Source: Leuctra nigra
Lineage: Eukaryota > Arthropoda > Insecta > Plecoptera > Leuctridae
Length of the DNA stretch: 64,000 nt
Assembly (NCBI GenBank): GCA_934045905.1
Contig: OW203762.1
Span: forward strand, 9,949,647-10,013,646
Direction of reading: 5' to 3'
Shown: piece after piece, positions 1 to 10,697 of the stretch
How the letters are laid out: each line of letters opens with the position of its first letter
Position numbering within the stretch: the first letter of the stretch is position 1
The notes under the pieces: model-generated
What the model was told of the DNA's origin: nothing
The model's database searches: none
What the model saw: only the letters and a program-made list of their open reading frames with translations
Program-made: the position numbers and the translations under genes

Positions 1-1250
1 GCACGGATACGCGCAACACTTCGAACAGAAATTCTGTCTATCGAAAATGTCATTAAAAGCCAATCATTCTAAAATTTCGTCACAGACTTGTATAAAAATC
101 TCAAAAATTCCTAAAATATTGGTTCAAATAACCATGCAAAGTTTTTAAGACGGCTGGGTAGTGAGTTTGACCTTGAAGAGTTTTTTAATCGATTATTATC
201 AATATCTTTTTCCAGTGTAATTGTTAACAAAATAGGGCTATGGACGTGAATTCAGAACAGTTCAATGAAAATAATTTCATATTGGAATAAGTTATTAGTT
301 TTATTTTGTCCAACAGGTGTTTAGAACCCGAAATTTTAGTAATTTTCGGGTTCTAAACACCTGTTGGACACAATAAAACTAATAACGTATTCCAAACTAT
401 GAAATTATTTTCATTGAACTGTTCTGAATTCACGTCCATAGCCCTATTTTGTTAACAATTACACTGGAAAAAGATATTGAAAAAAAAATCGATTAAAAAA
501 CTCGTCAAGGCCACGCTCACTACCAAGCCCTCTTAAGTTGATAGATTGAACCTTTATGATTGAACGGTTCCGTGTGAATTTTCAAAAATCCCAGGATCTC
601 CTTCAAAAAATATACCTGGGGCCACTCATATGATAAGTAAGTCTACACAATATCAGATCGACTGTTGAACGGTCATTATCAGTTTCATATGCGTTTGAAA
701 GTTTCTGCTCAAACTGCCTTGCCATGAACTGAAGAGTCGAAGTCGCCGTGAATTTGACAGCCAACACGCAAAATGTCCGTAAAATGTCAATAACTTTTGG
801 ATTTATACACAGATTAGTATGAAAGTTGTCAAAAATGCAGCTAATGTTAATCCTAACCATCATGCGAAGTTATAAGTTGATCGTTCAATCGGTTCTAGTA
901 TAAATTTCAAAAAACACAGGAATTATGGTTTCAAATTTGAACCAATGGGAGGATTTGGCTGAAACTTTTTATGATTGGGTACAATGTTGGTTGAAATGAC
1001 TTGTCAAAATTTCAAATTGATCGGAACAACCAATCAAAAGATAATATTTTTTAAATTTGAACCAATCACGCGATCCCGTTCAAAAACGATCCCAGGGATC
1101 TCATAGATTACGTTAGTATGTGTACAAAATTTCAGATCGATTGCTTGAGCGGTTTGACCTGGGCTGTGACCACAAAAAAATAAACAAACAAACACACAGA
1201 GAAAGTGCCATAAGAGTACCGTGGTGACGCTCGCTACGCTCGCTCAACTA
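1..1250 (+). repeat. Interspersed repeat family A, copy 1
   Basis: Non-coding, AT-rich. It matches 22536-23400 in the same orientation and 60755-61652 inverted, beginning with the motif gcacggatacgcgcaa and ending near a gctcgctacgctcgctcaa motif. Short ORFs inside it recur in the other copies but show no protein family I recognise. The unit contains a recurring module (accatgcaaa...ttgatcg...ggtt) every 100-200 bp. This copy is interrupted by a foldback element at 149-532. It lies downstream (minus direction) of the glycosyltransferase exon at 1433-1646. Confidence 0.75.
149..532. mobile_element. 384-bp foldback MITE with TTAA target duplication
   Basis: Two arms of about 190 bp (149-338 and 349-532) are near-perfect reverse complements around a roughly 10-bp spacer. 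The termini read gacggctgggtagtgag and its inverted counterpart. The element is flanked on both sides by TTAA (145-148 and 533-536), and the undisturbed site is visible in repeat A copy 2, where the same sequence reads through without the insertion. A TTAA duplication is the hallmark of piggyBac-type transposases, so a non-autonomous piggyBac-mobilised element is likely. No coding capacity. Confidence 0.8.
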
Positions 1251-1285
1251 TCGTATAAACGATGCGCCAAGTATAGGTATACCAA

Positions 1286-1420
1286 TAAAATAACACTCCG
1301 TGTAAAAATACCAGCCAAGTCTTTTCAACTTAAAAAAAATAGAAGAAAATTTTTAGATTTCTTATATTTTTTTAGTTTCATGGACTTGGCTGGTATTTTT
1401 ATGCAGAGTGCATTTTATGG
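1286..1420 (+). repeat. Deleted foldback of element X
   Basis: The outer ends of the element X hairpin (acactccgtgtaaaaata and its inverted partner) are present but the middle is deleted, leaving about 135 bp. It lies immediately downstream of the splice donor of the glycosyltransferase exon at 1433. Confidence 0.7.
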
Positions 1421-1432
1421 GTTAATTCTTAC

Positions 1433-1646
1433 ATCGTCGTATCCGCAGATTTTTCCAGCCACGCGTGAGACTAATAATGGGCCGTTCTGACCCCACAAGT
1501 CTCCACGAAAATTGGAGCGAAGATCTTCAACGCACAAGTCTGCAGCCATCTTGCCGACGCCAGTGGACGACATGGACAAAGCACCGCTGGCGACTGTATC
1601 ATTGCTCTCCTCACAAGCCCAGTTCCTGCCCAATTCAACCAGGGAT
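1433..1646 (-). CDS. Alpha-1,4-glycosyltransferase, second exon (C-terminal catalytic part)
   Basis: 214-nt exon on the minus strand encoding 71 residues, SLVELGRNWACEESND...GDLWGQNGPLLVSRV...KICGYDD. The segments VASGALSM, ADLCVEDLRSNFRGDLWG and NGPLLVSRV match the alpha-1,4-glycosyltransferase conserved region of the lactosylceramide 4-alpha-galactosyltransferase / alpha4-GT family (Golgi enzymes that add Gal or GalNAc to glycosphingolipids). The acceptor ttctctgtgcag precedes the exon, and its first base completes the AG|A arginine codon begun by the exon ending at 9891. The exon ends in phase 0 at GAT followed by a consensus gtaaga donor. The family normally has some 60-80 further residues, which should lie left of this window. 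The joined exons lack any frameshift. Confidence 0.85.
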
Positions 1647-2867
1647 CTGCACAGAGAATCATTGCCAATACTTGGCAGTGGCAAAGCCTTAAGAATGATC
1701 TAGACCATGTAACCACGACCACCTACGTCAAACTTCAGTATGCCCTGGGATTCATCAAAACGAAGGAGAGCATTTTCTATTTTCAAGCATTTTCCGAAGA
1801 ATTCCATTTTATTACATAGGAAAAGCTGGGTACTCGAATATCTATCTCCTGTGACTAGCTGATACAATAATTCGGTTTGTATACGGAACTTTTCGTAAGC
1901 GATCGCTCTCAATGTTTCATATTATGACATTTTAATAATGAAAATGCATGACTGAACCATGACTGAACTAAAAAGAGGGTGATAAATACTGCGTGAATAC
2001 TGGTGATAACTGCGACCACGAGACACATTGTCCATTCGGACAGGACTATTCAGCGCCTAAAGGCAAATGCCAGAACGAAGGGCCAAACATTTTAGCTGTA
2101 TACCCCTTAGAAATGGTGGTGTGGGGAGGGAAGGGGGGCAGAAAGTTGACGTTCGTTCAGCCGACAGCGGTCGGGCTGTTTACAAACTGCTGGGCCAGGC
2201 GGGCCGGCCCAAGTACAATAGAGCAGGTAACAAGAGTTAATGAGGCGTGCACTTGGGATTTTTATTGCTATACGTATGAATTTTACCCCGTTTTTTTATC
2301 ATTCTTTATAATAGCAAATGTTTTCATACGTATCACAAGTAATTGTGCGCCTCAAAAAAGAACGAGAGAAATCGGACCATAATTGTGGAAGTTATTAAAA
2401 CGGATCAACGGATCACGGATCAAAAACGTCTGCTAAAATATGTTCGATTTTCTTAAATAAAAAACCACCCTGCATCACTCCTATTTATCAATTATTATAA
2501 TTCGTCCACCCAATGAATACTTCACGTTTCATTAAAGTTTACTTTTTGTAATGCAGTAAATTAATTCCAGGTAGAAAGGGTAGGGCGAGGACAATAGAGT
2601 GTGAGGGTCGCGCTGGCCGAAACCCGGAGCATCCTGACTGGCGCTTGACTTTCACCTGCACAATGGGGCCTAAAGGACGTGCAAAATAGGAATTTCAAAC
2701 TAAAATTATTTTTTTCGCTGTTGAACCTTCCTGTCCGAATGGACTGTAGTTATATTTAAATGCACAATACGAAAATATTAAACACATACCTACCTGCAAA
2801 TTCCTTATTTTTCACAACGAATATTTTCATATCATTTACAAAGCACATAACACAACTCTAAAATTAA
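1647..2867. other. Glycosyltransferase intron, no gene recognised
   Basis: Start of the intron as read leftwards to the acceptor. A 129-codon open frame at 1993-2382 shows no recognisable family. The motif tccattcggacaggac near 2032 recurs inverted near 2735, suggesting remnants of an inverted-repeat element, but I could not trace full termini. Confidence 0.4.
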
Positions 2868-3283
2868 TTCAACGAGCAGACCATTTGAGATTAAGGACCA
2901 TGCAAAATATGAGTTTGATTAAATTTATCGAAGACCATTTTCATTTTTCAACTTATCAGGATATTTTTATTTAAATTTTAACCAATTAATGGATTTAAAA
3001 AAAATAGGGTCTGCAAACAGAAAAGGTTGTCTCTACAATATGTGCAAAAATTCAGCTCGATCGAAGAAAACTGTGACCTGGGGTGGGATTACATAAAATG
3101 ATAACTTTCTTGTCACGGTGACAAGCTTCTCACTCAATGCTATTCACGGCCTTCTAGGGACTTGTCACCGTGACAAGGAAGTTATCATTTTATGTGATCG
3201 CACCCCTGTACTGCCTCACCGAATAAAAGAGGTCCGTGCCAAGGGAGCCAAAAGGAGCCGCTCGCTTCGCTCGCTTAACAAGG
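2868..3283 (+). repeat. Repeat family A, 3' portion (copy 2 in window)
   Basis: Matches the distal third of the copy at 23100-23345 and ends in the typical gctcgcttcgctcgctt motif, directly abutting the first unit of the 70-bp minisatellite. It is split by a small foldback element at 3080-3206. Confidence 0.7.
3080..3206. mobile_element. 127-bp MITE with about 46-bp inverted repeats
   Basis: Termini ggggtgggattacataaaat and the inverted atgtgatcgcacccc enclose arms ending in cttgtcacggtgacaag. The central spacer is about 35 bp. It sits inside repeat A. No clear target duplication was found. Confidence 0.65.
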
Positions 3284-3552
3284 AAGTCCAGGTCTAGGTA
3301 TGTAACCGAATACATTCACAGAGCCAGGGGTAAATATTACCTCATTACAATGAAGTCAGGTCCAGGTATGTTGCCTCATGCATTCACAGAGCCAGGGCTA
3401 AATATTACCTGATTACAATGAAGTCCAGGTCCATGTTTGTTGCATCATACATTCACAGAACCAGGGGCATAATATTACCTTATTACAATGAAGTCCAGGT
3501 CCAGGTATGTTGCCTCATACATTCGCAGAGTTAGGGGCTCAATATTTCTTCA

Positions 3553-4572
3553 TAATAATGGATGAGATGCTGATTAAAGTAGAAGGAGGTAATAATGAAG
3601 AGGACTCTAGAACGTTAGTGTATGCAGATGATATTATGGTTTGGGGAGACAATTATGAAATGGTGCAAAGAAAGATTGACAGGTGGAGTGAAGTTACAGA
3701 AGAGTTTGGATTGAAAATCAGCAAGGAAAAGAGTGAAACTCTTAATATGAGGAAGGCAAAGAAAAATAAGAAGAGAGAAAGGATTATGTTGAAAGGTGTG
3801 GAGTTAGAAGAAAAAAGGGAATTTAAATATCTCGGAAGTATTATCTCAGAAGACGCAAAAATTAGTAGAGAAGTGGAAGGAAGAGTCAAGAAGGCAGAGA
3901 GCTTCTACCAAACTGTGAGAAAGTTATTATGGGACGAAGATTTTCCGATGTGCTGTAAGTTAATCATCTATCAGATGTATTTCATCCCTATACTAACTTA
4001 CGGAGCAGTAACTTGGACAATCGGAGGAAAAGAAGAAACTCAAATACAATCAACAGAGATGAAATTTCTTAGAAGTATGAAGCGAGTAACAAAGTTAGAT
4101 AAGATCAGAAGTACTAAGATAAGAAAGGAATTGGGAGTAGAAAGATTGTGCTTTAAGATTGGTAGAGGGCGTTTGAAATGGTTTGGGAATATGAAAAGGA
4201 TGGACAATAAGAGAATACCTCGGAAAGAGTTTGAAAAGTTGGAGCAGGGAAAGAGGCAAAGAGGGAGACCGAGAGCGAGGTGGCGTGGTTTAGTTGAAGA
4301 AGATGTCGAAGTGAGAGGCGAGCAATGGGAGATGGTGAATAAAGATGAATGGTGGTTAAATAGAGACTTGTGGCGAGCATTGGTAGATAGAGAAGAAGAT
4401 GAAGTGGAAGAAGAGGAAGAGGAAGTGGAAGAAGATGAAGCTAACGCAGAAGTTGAAGAAACGTCAGGCCCGGCCAGCCGGTTTCAATAATAGTTTAATA
4501 GGCTCTTGCATTTGTGTGGGTAGGTTTTCCTACCTCCTTTACCCATTGTATTTTGGAAAAGGATAATAAAGA
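3553..4572 (+). pseudogene. 5'-truncated LINE: reverse transcriptase C-terminal half
   Basis: Open frame to 4490 with the RT active-site motif LVYADDIMVWGD, then the thumb/connection region typical of RTE-like LINEs (FKYLGSIIS, ILTYGAVTWT, LKWFGNMKRM, RQRGRPRARW) and an acidic Glu-rich tail ending SGPASRFQ. The first ~15 codons of the open frame come from the minisatellite, so it is a chimera and not a gene. The 3' end is a short ATT microsatellite tail (gattattattattac). Everything upstream of RT motif C is missing, which fits 5' truncation during target-primed reverse transcription. It belongs to the same family as the fragment at 7946-8776. Confidence 0.85.
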
Positions 4573-7500
4573 TTATTATTATTACAATGAAGTCCAGGTC
4601 CAGGTATGTTCCCCCATACATTCACAGAGCGAGGGGCTAAATATTACCTCATTACAATGAAGTCCAGGTCCAGGTATGTTCCCCCGTATTTCCACAGAGC
4701 CAGGGGCTAAATATTACCTCATTACAATGACGTCCAGGTCCAGGTATGTTCCCCCATACATTCACAGAGCGAGGGGCTAAATATTACCTGGTTACAATGA
4801 AGTCCAGGTCCATGTTTGTTGCATCATACATTCACAGAACCAGGGGCATAATATTACCTCATTACAATGAAGTCCAGGTCCAGGTATGTTGCATCATACA
4901 TTCACAGAGAGAGGTGCTAAATATTACCTCATTACAATGAAGTCCAGGTCCAGGTATGTTCCCCCATACATTCACAGAGCGAGGGGCTAAATATTACCTG
5001 GTTACAATGAAGTCCAGGTCCATGTTTGTTGCATCATACATTCACAGAACCAGGGGCATAATATTACCTTATTACAATGAAGTCCAGGTCCAGGTATGTT
5101 GCCTCATACATTCGCAGAGTTAGGGGCTCAATATTTCTTCATTACAATGACGTCCAGGTCAAGGTAAGTTCCCCCATACATTCACAGAGCCAGGGGCTAA
5201 ATATTACCTCATTACAATGAAGTCCAGGTCCAGGTATGTTCGCCCATACATTCACAGAGCGAGGGGCTAAATATTACCTCATTACAATGAAGTTCAGGTC
5301 CAGGTATGTTTCCCCGTATTTCCACAGAGCCAGGGCTAAATATTACCTGATTACAATGAAGTCCAGGTCCAGATATGTTCCCCCATACAATCACAGAGCG
5401 AGGGGCTATATATTACCTCATTACAATGAAGTCCAGGTCCAGGTATGTTCCCCCATACATTCACAGAGCGAGGGGCTAAATATTACCTCATTACAATGAA
5501 GTCCAGGTCCAGGTATGTTTCCCCGTATTTCCACAGAGCCAGGGGCTAAATATAACCTCATTACAATGAAGTCCAGGTCCAGGTATGTTTCCCCGTATTT
5601 CCACAGAGCCAGGGCTAAATATTACCTGATTACAATGAAGTCCAGGTCCAGATATGTTCCCCCATACAATCACAGAGCGAGGGGCTATATATTACCTCAT
5701 TACAATAAAGTCCAGGTCCAGGTATGTTCCCCCATACATTCACAGAGCGAGGGGCTAAATATTACCTCATTACAATGAAGTCCAGGTCCAGGTATGTTCG
5801 CCCATACATTCACAGAGCGAGGGGCTAAATATTACCTCATTACAATGAAGTCCAGGTCCATGTTTGTTGCCTCATACATTCACAGAGCGAGGGGCTAAAT
5901 ATTACCTCATTACAATGAAGTCCAGGTCCAGGTATGTTCCCCCATACATTCACAGAGCCAGGGACTATTAATATTACCTCATTACAATGAAGTCAAGGTC
6001 CATGTATATTGCCTCATACATTCACAGAGCGAGGGGCTAAATATTACCTCATTACAATGACGTCCAGGTCCAGGTATGTTTACCCATACATTCACAGAGC
6101 GAGGTGCTAAATATTACCTCATTACAATGCAGTCCAGGTCCAGGTATGTTCCCCCATACATTCACAGAGCGAGGGGCCTAATATTACCTCATTACAATGA
6201 AGTCCAGGTCTAGGTATGTAACCGAATACATTCACAGAGCCAGGGGTAAATATTACCTCATTACAATGAAGTCCAGGTCCAGGTATGTTGCCTCATACAT
6301 TCACAGAGCCAGGGCTAAATATTACCTCATTACAATGAAGTCCAGGTCCAGGTATGTTCCCCCATACATTCACAGAGCCAGGGGCTAAATATTACCTCAT
6401 TTCAATGAAGTCCAGGTCCAGGTATGTTGCCTCATACATTCACAGAGCGAGGGGCTAAATATTACCTCATTACAATGAAGTCCAGGTCCAGGTATGTTCC
6501 CCCATACATTCACAGAGCGAGGGGCTAAATATAACCTCATTACAATGAAGTCCAGGTCCAGGTATGTTCCCCCATACATTCACAGAGCAAGGGGCTAAAT
6601 ATTACCTCATTACAATGAAGTCCAGGTCCAGGTATGTTCCCCCATACATTCACAGAGCGAGGGGCTAAATATTACCTCATTACAATGAAGTCCAGGTCCA
6701 GGTATGTTCGCCCATACATTCACAGAGCGAGGGGCTAAATATTACCTCATTACAATGAAGTCCAGGTCCAGGTATGTTGCCTCATACATTCACAGAGCGA
6801 GGAGCTAAATATTACCTCATTGCAATGACGTCCAGGTCCAGGTATGTTCCCTCATACATTCACAGAACCAGGGGCATAATATTACCTCATTACAATGAAG
6901 TTTAGGTCCAGGTATGTTCCCCCATACATTCACAGAACCAGGGGCATAATATTACCTCATTACAATTAAGTCCAGGTCCAGGTATGTTGCCCCATACATT
7001 CACAGAACCAGGGCTAAATATTACCTCATTACAATGAAGTCCAGGTCCAGGTATGTTGCCTCATACATTCACAGAGCGGGGGGCTAAATATTACCTCATT
7101 ACAATGAAGTCTAGGTCCAGGTATGTTCCCCTATACATTCACAGAGCGAGGGGCTAAATATTACCTCATTACAATGACGTCCAGGTCCAGGTATGTTGCC
7201 TTATACATTCACAGAGCGAGAGGCTAAATATTACCTCATTACAATGAAGTCCAGGTCCAGGTATGTTGCCTCATACATTCACAGAGCCAGGGGCATAATA
7301 TTACCTCATTACAATGAAGTCCAGGTCCAGGTATGTTGCCCCATACATTCACAGAGCCAGGGCTAAATATTACCTCATTACAATGAAGTCCAGGTCCAGG
7401 TATGTTCCCCCATACATTCACAGAGCGAGGGGCTAAATATTACCTCATTACAATGAAGTCCAGGTCCAGGTATGTTGCCTCATACATTCACAGAGCGAGG

Positions 7501-7945
7501 GGCTAAATATTACCTCATTACAATGACGTCCAGGTCCAGGTTTGTTCCCCCATACATTCACAGAACCAGGGGCATAATATTACCTCATTACAATGAAGTC
7601 CAGGTCCAGGTATGTTCCCCCATACATTCACAGAACCAGGGGCATAATATTACCTCATTACAATGAAGTCCAGGTCCAGGTATGTTGCCCCATACATTCA
7701 CAGAGCCAGGACTAAATATTACCTCATTACAATGAAGTCCAGGTCCAGGTATGTTGCCTCATACATTCACAGAGCCAGGGCTAAATATTACCTGATTACA
7801 ATGAAGTCTAGGTCCAGGTATGTTGCCTCATACATTCGCAGAGTTAGGGGATAAATATAACCTCATTACAATGAAGTCCAGGTCCAGGTATGTTCCCCCA
7901 TACATTCACAGAGCGAGGGGCTAAATATTACCTCATTACAATGAG

Positions 7946-8776
7946 GTAATTTACCTCATTGAAAATAAAGCGAAGTAATGTCCATGGAAAGAAAGAAGCT
8001 TCAATACGGTCATGCTAGGATCAAGCTTGGAGAGGGATGGTTGAAGGAGGTGGAAGAGTTTAAGTATCTGGGTAGCCTGCTCACCAACAAGGCTAAAGTA
8101 GACAGAGAAATACAAGAAATAAGAAAGAAAGCAGAGGCTTTTTATCAAGCAGTGAGGAAGTTGCTGTGGAATGAGAAGTTTCCACAAGTCTGCAAGATCA
8201 TTATGTACAAGATGTATTTCCTGCCAATTCTAACATATGGGGCAGTGACGTGGTCAGCAGGTGGAAAGGAAATGAACCAGCTACAGGCAGCTGAGATGAA
8301 GTTTTTGAGGAGTGTGAAGGGGGTGACAAGAATGGATAGGATCCGAAGTAGGAAGATAAGAAAAGAGCTTGGGGTTGAAAGATTGGTGTTCAAGCTGGGC
8401 AGAGAGAGGCTTAGGTGGTTCGGCCACATGAAGAGGATGGGAACCGATAGAGTGCCAAGGCGGGTGTTTGAAGCGGCTACAGGGGGAACTCGGAGATTGG
8501 GGCGACCAAGAGACAGGGGGATTGGACTGATCAAGGAGGATATGTTGGAGAGAGGAGGAAGGTGGAGTGAGTTGGAGGCTGAGAGACAGTGGGAGGACAG
8601 AACATGGTGGAAGGAATTTGTGGAACAATTAGAAGTGGAAGAAGAAGAGGAGGAAGAAGAGGAGGAAACGCCAGGCGTGGCCAGCCGGTTTCCAGGAGTC
8701 CTGCGGCCCTAGTGTTCGTGGGAATACCCACTTCCTGACCCATTAAATTGGAACCAGGGATGGATTATTATTATTA
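7946..8776 (+). pseudogene. 5'-truncated LINE: reverse transcriptase 3' fragment
   Basis: Open frame 7978-8712 begins after the YADD region and covers FKYLGSLLTNKAKVDREI, FLPILTYGAVTWSAGGKE, MKFLRSVKGVTRMDRIRS, RLRWFGHMKRMG and RRLGRPRDRGIG, ending in a Glu-rich tail and TPGVASRFPG. It is homologous to the fragment at 3553-4572 but clearly diverged, so it is a separate insertion. It also ends in an ATT tail inside the minisatellite. No catalytic residues remain. Confidence 0.85.
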
Positions 8777-9890
8777 CAATGAAGTCCAGGTCCAGGTATG
8801 TTCCCCCATACATTCACAGAGCCAGGGGCTTAATATTACCTCATTACAATGAAGTCCAGGTCCAGGTATGTTCCCCCACACATTCACAGAGCGAGGGGCT
8901 AAATATTACCTCATTACAATGAAGTCCAGGTCCAGGTATGTTCGCCCATACATTCACAGAGCGAGGGGCTAAATAATACCTCATTACAATGAAGTCCAGG
9001 TCCAGGTATGTTCCCCCATACATTCACAGAGCGAGGGGCTAAATATTACCTCATTACAATGACGTCCAGGTCCAGGTATGTTCGCCCATACATTCACAGA
9101 GCGAGGGGCTAAATATTACCTCATTACAATGACGTCCAGGTCCAGGTATGTTCCCCCATACATTCACAGAGCGAGGGGCTAAATATTACCTCATTACAAT
9201 GAAGTCCAGGTCCAGGTATGTTGCCTCATACATTCACAGAGCCAGGGACTATTAATATTACCTCATTACAATGAAGTCCAGGTCCAGGTATGTTCCCCCA
9301 TACATTCACAGAGCGAGGGGCTAAATATTACCTCATTACAATGAAGTCCAGGTCCAGGTATGTTCCCCCATACATTCACAGAACCAGGGGCATAATATTA
9401 CCTCATTACAATGAAGTCCAGGTCCAGGTATGTTCCCCCATACATTCACAGAACCAGGGGCATAATATTACCTCATTACAATGAAGTCCAGGTCCAGGTA
9501 TGTTGCATCATACATTCACAGAGCGAGGGGCTAAATATTACCTCATTACAATGAAGTCCAGGTCCAGGTATGTTCCCCCATACATTCACAGAGCCAGGGC
9601 TAAATATTACCTGGTTACAATGAAGTCCAGGTCCATGTTTGTTGCATCATACATTCACAGAACCAGGGGCATAATATTACCTCATTACAATGAAGTCCAG
9701 GTCCAGGTATGTTGCCTCATACATTCGCAGAGTTAGGGGCTCAATATTTCTTCATTACAATGACGTCCAGGTCCAGGTAAGTTCCCCCATACATTCACAG
9801 AGCCAGGGGCTAAATATTACCTCATTACAATGAAGTCCAGGTCCAGGTATGTTCGCCCATACATTCACAGAGCGAGGGGCTAAATATTAC

Positions 9891-10693
9891 CTCATTACAA
9901 TGAAGTCCAGGTCCAGGTATGTTCCCCCGTATTTCCACAGAGCCAGGAATCTGATGGCGTCACTTAAGTGTGGTTCCGGCCATTGGGATCTATGAATCTT
10001 CTTGGATTCAAACAACCCTTGCAGTGGAGTCCCGTTGAATACGCTGGTTAAACTCTCCTTCCAGACGTGTACGTTGGGAAGCTGGAGAACCTCCTGGACA
10101 AGCGGCGTGGATCGCTGGAGGCTGTCTGGACCTAGAGGACACGTGTAGAACACGTAGATGCTGGTGTTGGAATGAGTTCGAGCGGCGGATTCGATCGCGC
10201 ACAACGATTGCGCATAGAGAACGATCTCGGTTGTGTTGGAGATGTTCCGAAGAAAGCAAGTTGTTTCCACGAAGAAGATGTTCTCTTCGCCTCGCTTAGG
10301 TGTCTTCATTGAGAGTGGGGTATTTTTTTCCTTGTCTTTTATCTTCGGAATCGCGGAAGTGTGATTCTTTCCTGGAATATCAATTTTTTCCCTTTTTGGT
10401 TTCTTCATTGAGTGGGCGGTATTTTTTTCCTTGTCTTTTATCTTCGGAATCGCGGAAGTGTGATTCTTTCCTGAAATATCAATTTTTTCCCTTTTTGGTT
10501 TCTTCATTGAGAGGGCGGTATTTGTTTCCTTGTCCTTTTGCTTCGGAATCATGGAAGTGTTAATCTTTTCTGGCATGTAGATTTTTCCGGTAGTGATTAC
10601 TTCATCTTTGTAAAATATGTTCATACAATAATATGTAAAAATAAAAAGAACTACACACAAGCTCAACAATATGTTTCTTTTGATACATTTCAA
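9891..10693 (-). CDS. Alpha-1,4-glycosyltransferase, N-terminal exon (TM anchor, stem, DXD)
   Basis: Minus-strand open exon encoding a type II Golgi enzyme. A basic start (KCIKRN) leads into a membrane anchor ILLSLCVVLFIFTYY. Then comes a Lys-rich stem of three 33-residue repeats (KKPKREKID..GKNHTSAIPKIKDKEKNT). The catalytic domain opens with NIFFVETTC, CAIESAARTHSNTSIYVF and SDAIRFLALWKYGGTYLDLDFIVM. The LDLD is the DXD metal/nucleotide-sugar motif of the alpha-1,4-galactosyl/GalNAc-transferase family. The exon ends ATGAG|GTAATA at 9891, in phase with the exon at 1646. The open frame starts with TTG at 10693 and no in-frame ATG precedes the membrane anchor. An in-frame TAG at 10700-10702 lies within the end of element X, so the original start is either in an upstream exon or was lost to the insertion. 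The first exon-internal ATG falls within or after the anchor. Confidence 0.88.
10307..10603 (-). repeat. 99-bp tandem repeat in the glycosyltransferase stem
   Basis: Three in-frame 99-bp (33-codon) units encode the Lys/Glu-rich stem region. The two inner units are almost identical and the membrane-proximal one is diverged. As the unit is a multiple of three, length changes would alter the stem without breaking the frame. Confidence 0.85.
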
Positions 10694-10697
10694 CGGA

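Larger units (their letters stand above)
3284..9890. repeat. 70-bp minisatellite derived from the glycosyltransferase DXD exon end
   Basis: About 69 head-to-tail units of 70 bp in three blocks (3284-3552, about 4575-7945, about 8777-9890), interrupted by two LINE fragments. On the minus strand each unit reads cctggctctgtg...tatgggggaacatacctggacctggacttcattgtaatgaggtaatatttag. This is a copy of the last ~57 nt of the glycosyltransferase exon at 9891-9960 plus the first ~13 nt of its intron. Units therefore carry the codons for YGGTYLDLDFIVM, including the catalytic DXD, and a duplicate of the splice donor ATGAG|GTAATA. Some units keep the ancestral tggaaatacggg stretch (near 4681, 5310, 5517 and 5590). 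Because 70 is not a multiple of 3, the frame rotates between units, so the array cannot be translated as a long repeat protein. Confidence 0.92.

Noticed and set aside
603..863. Short ORFs conserved between repeat A copies (IFDN...LC.N.KVIDSLR.FCVLA)
   Set aside because: Conservation follows the DNA repeat as a whole, stops are frequent elsewhere, and no family is recognised, so they are not called as genes.
4746..9736. Many 60-90 codon open frames with repeats such as FTERGAKYYLITMKSRSRYV or NIPGPGLHCNEVIFSP
   Set aside because: They are alternative-frame translations of the 70-bp minisatellite, whose unit length rotates the frame. The meaningful translation is the minus-strand YGGTYLDLDFIVM derived from the glycosyltransferase exon.
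3284..9960. Possible CRISPR array because of regular direct repeats
   Set aside because: The repeats are contiguous 70-bp units without unique spacers, in an insect intron, and derive from the neighbouring exon.
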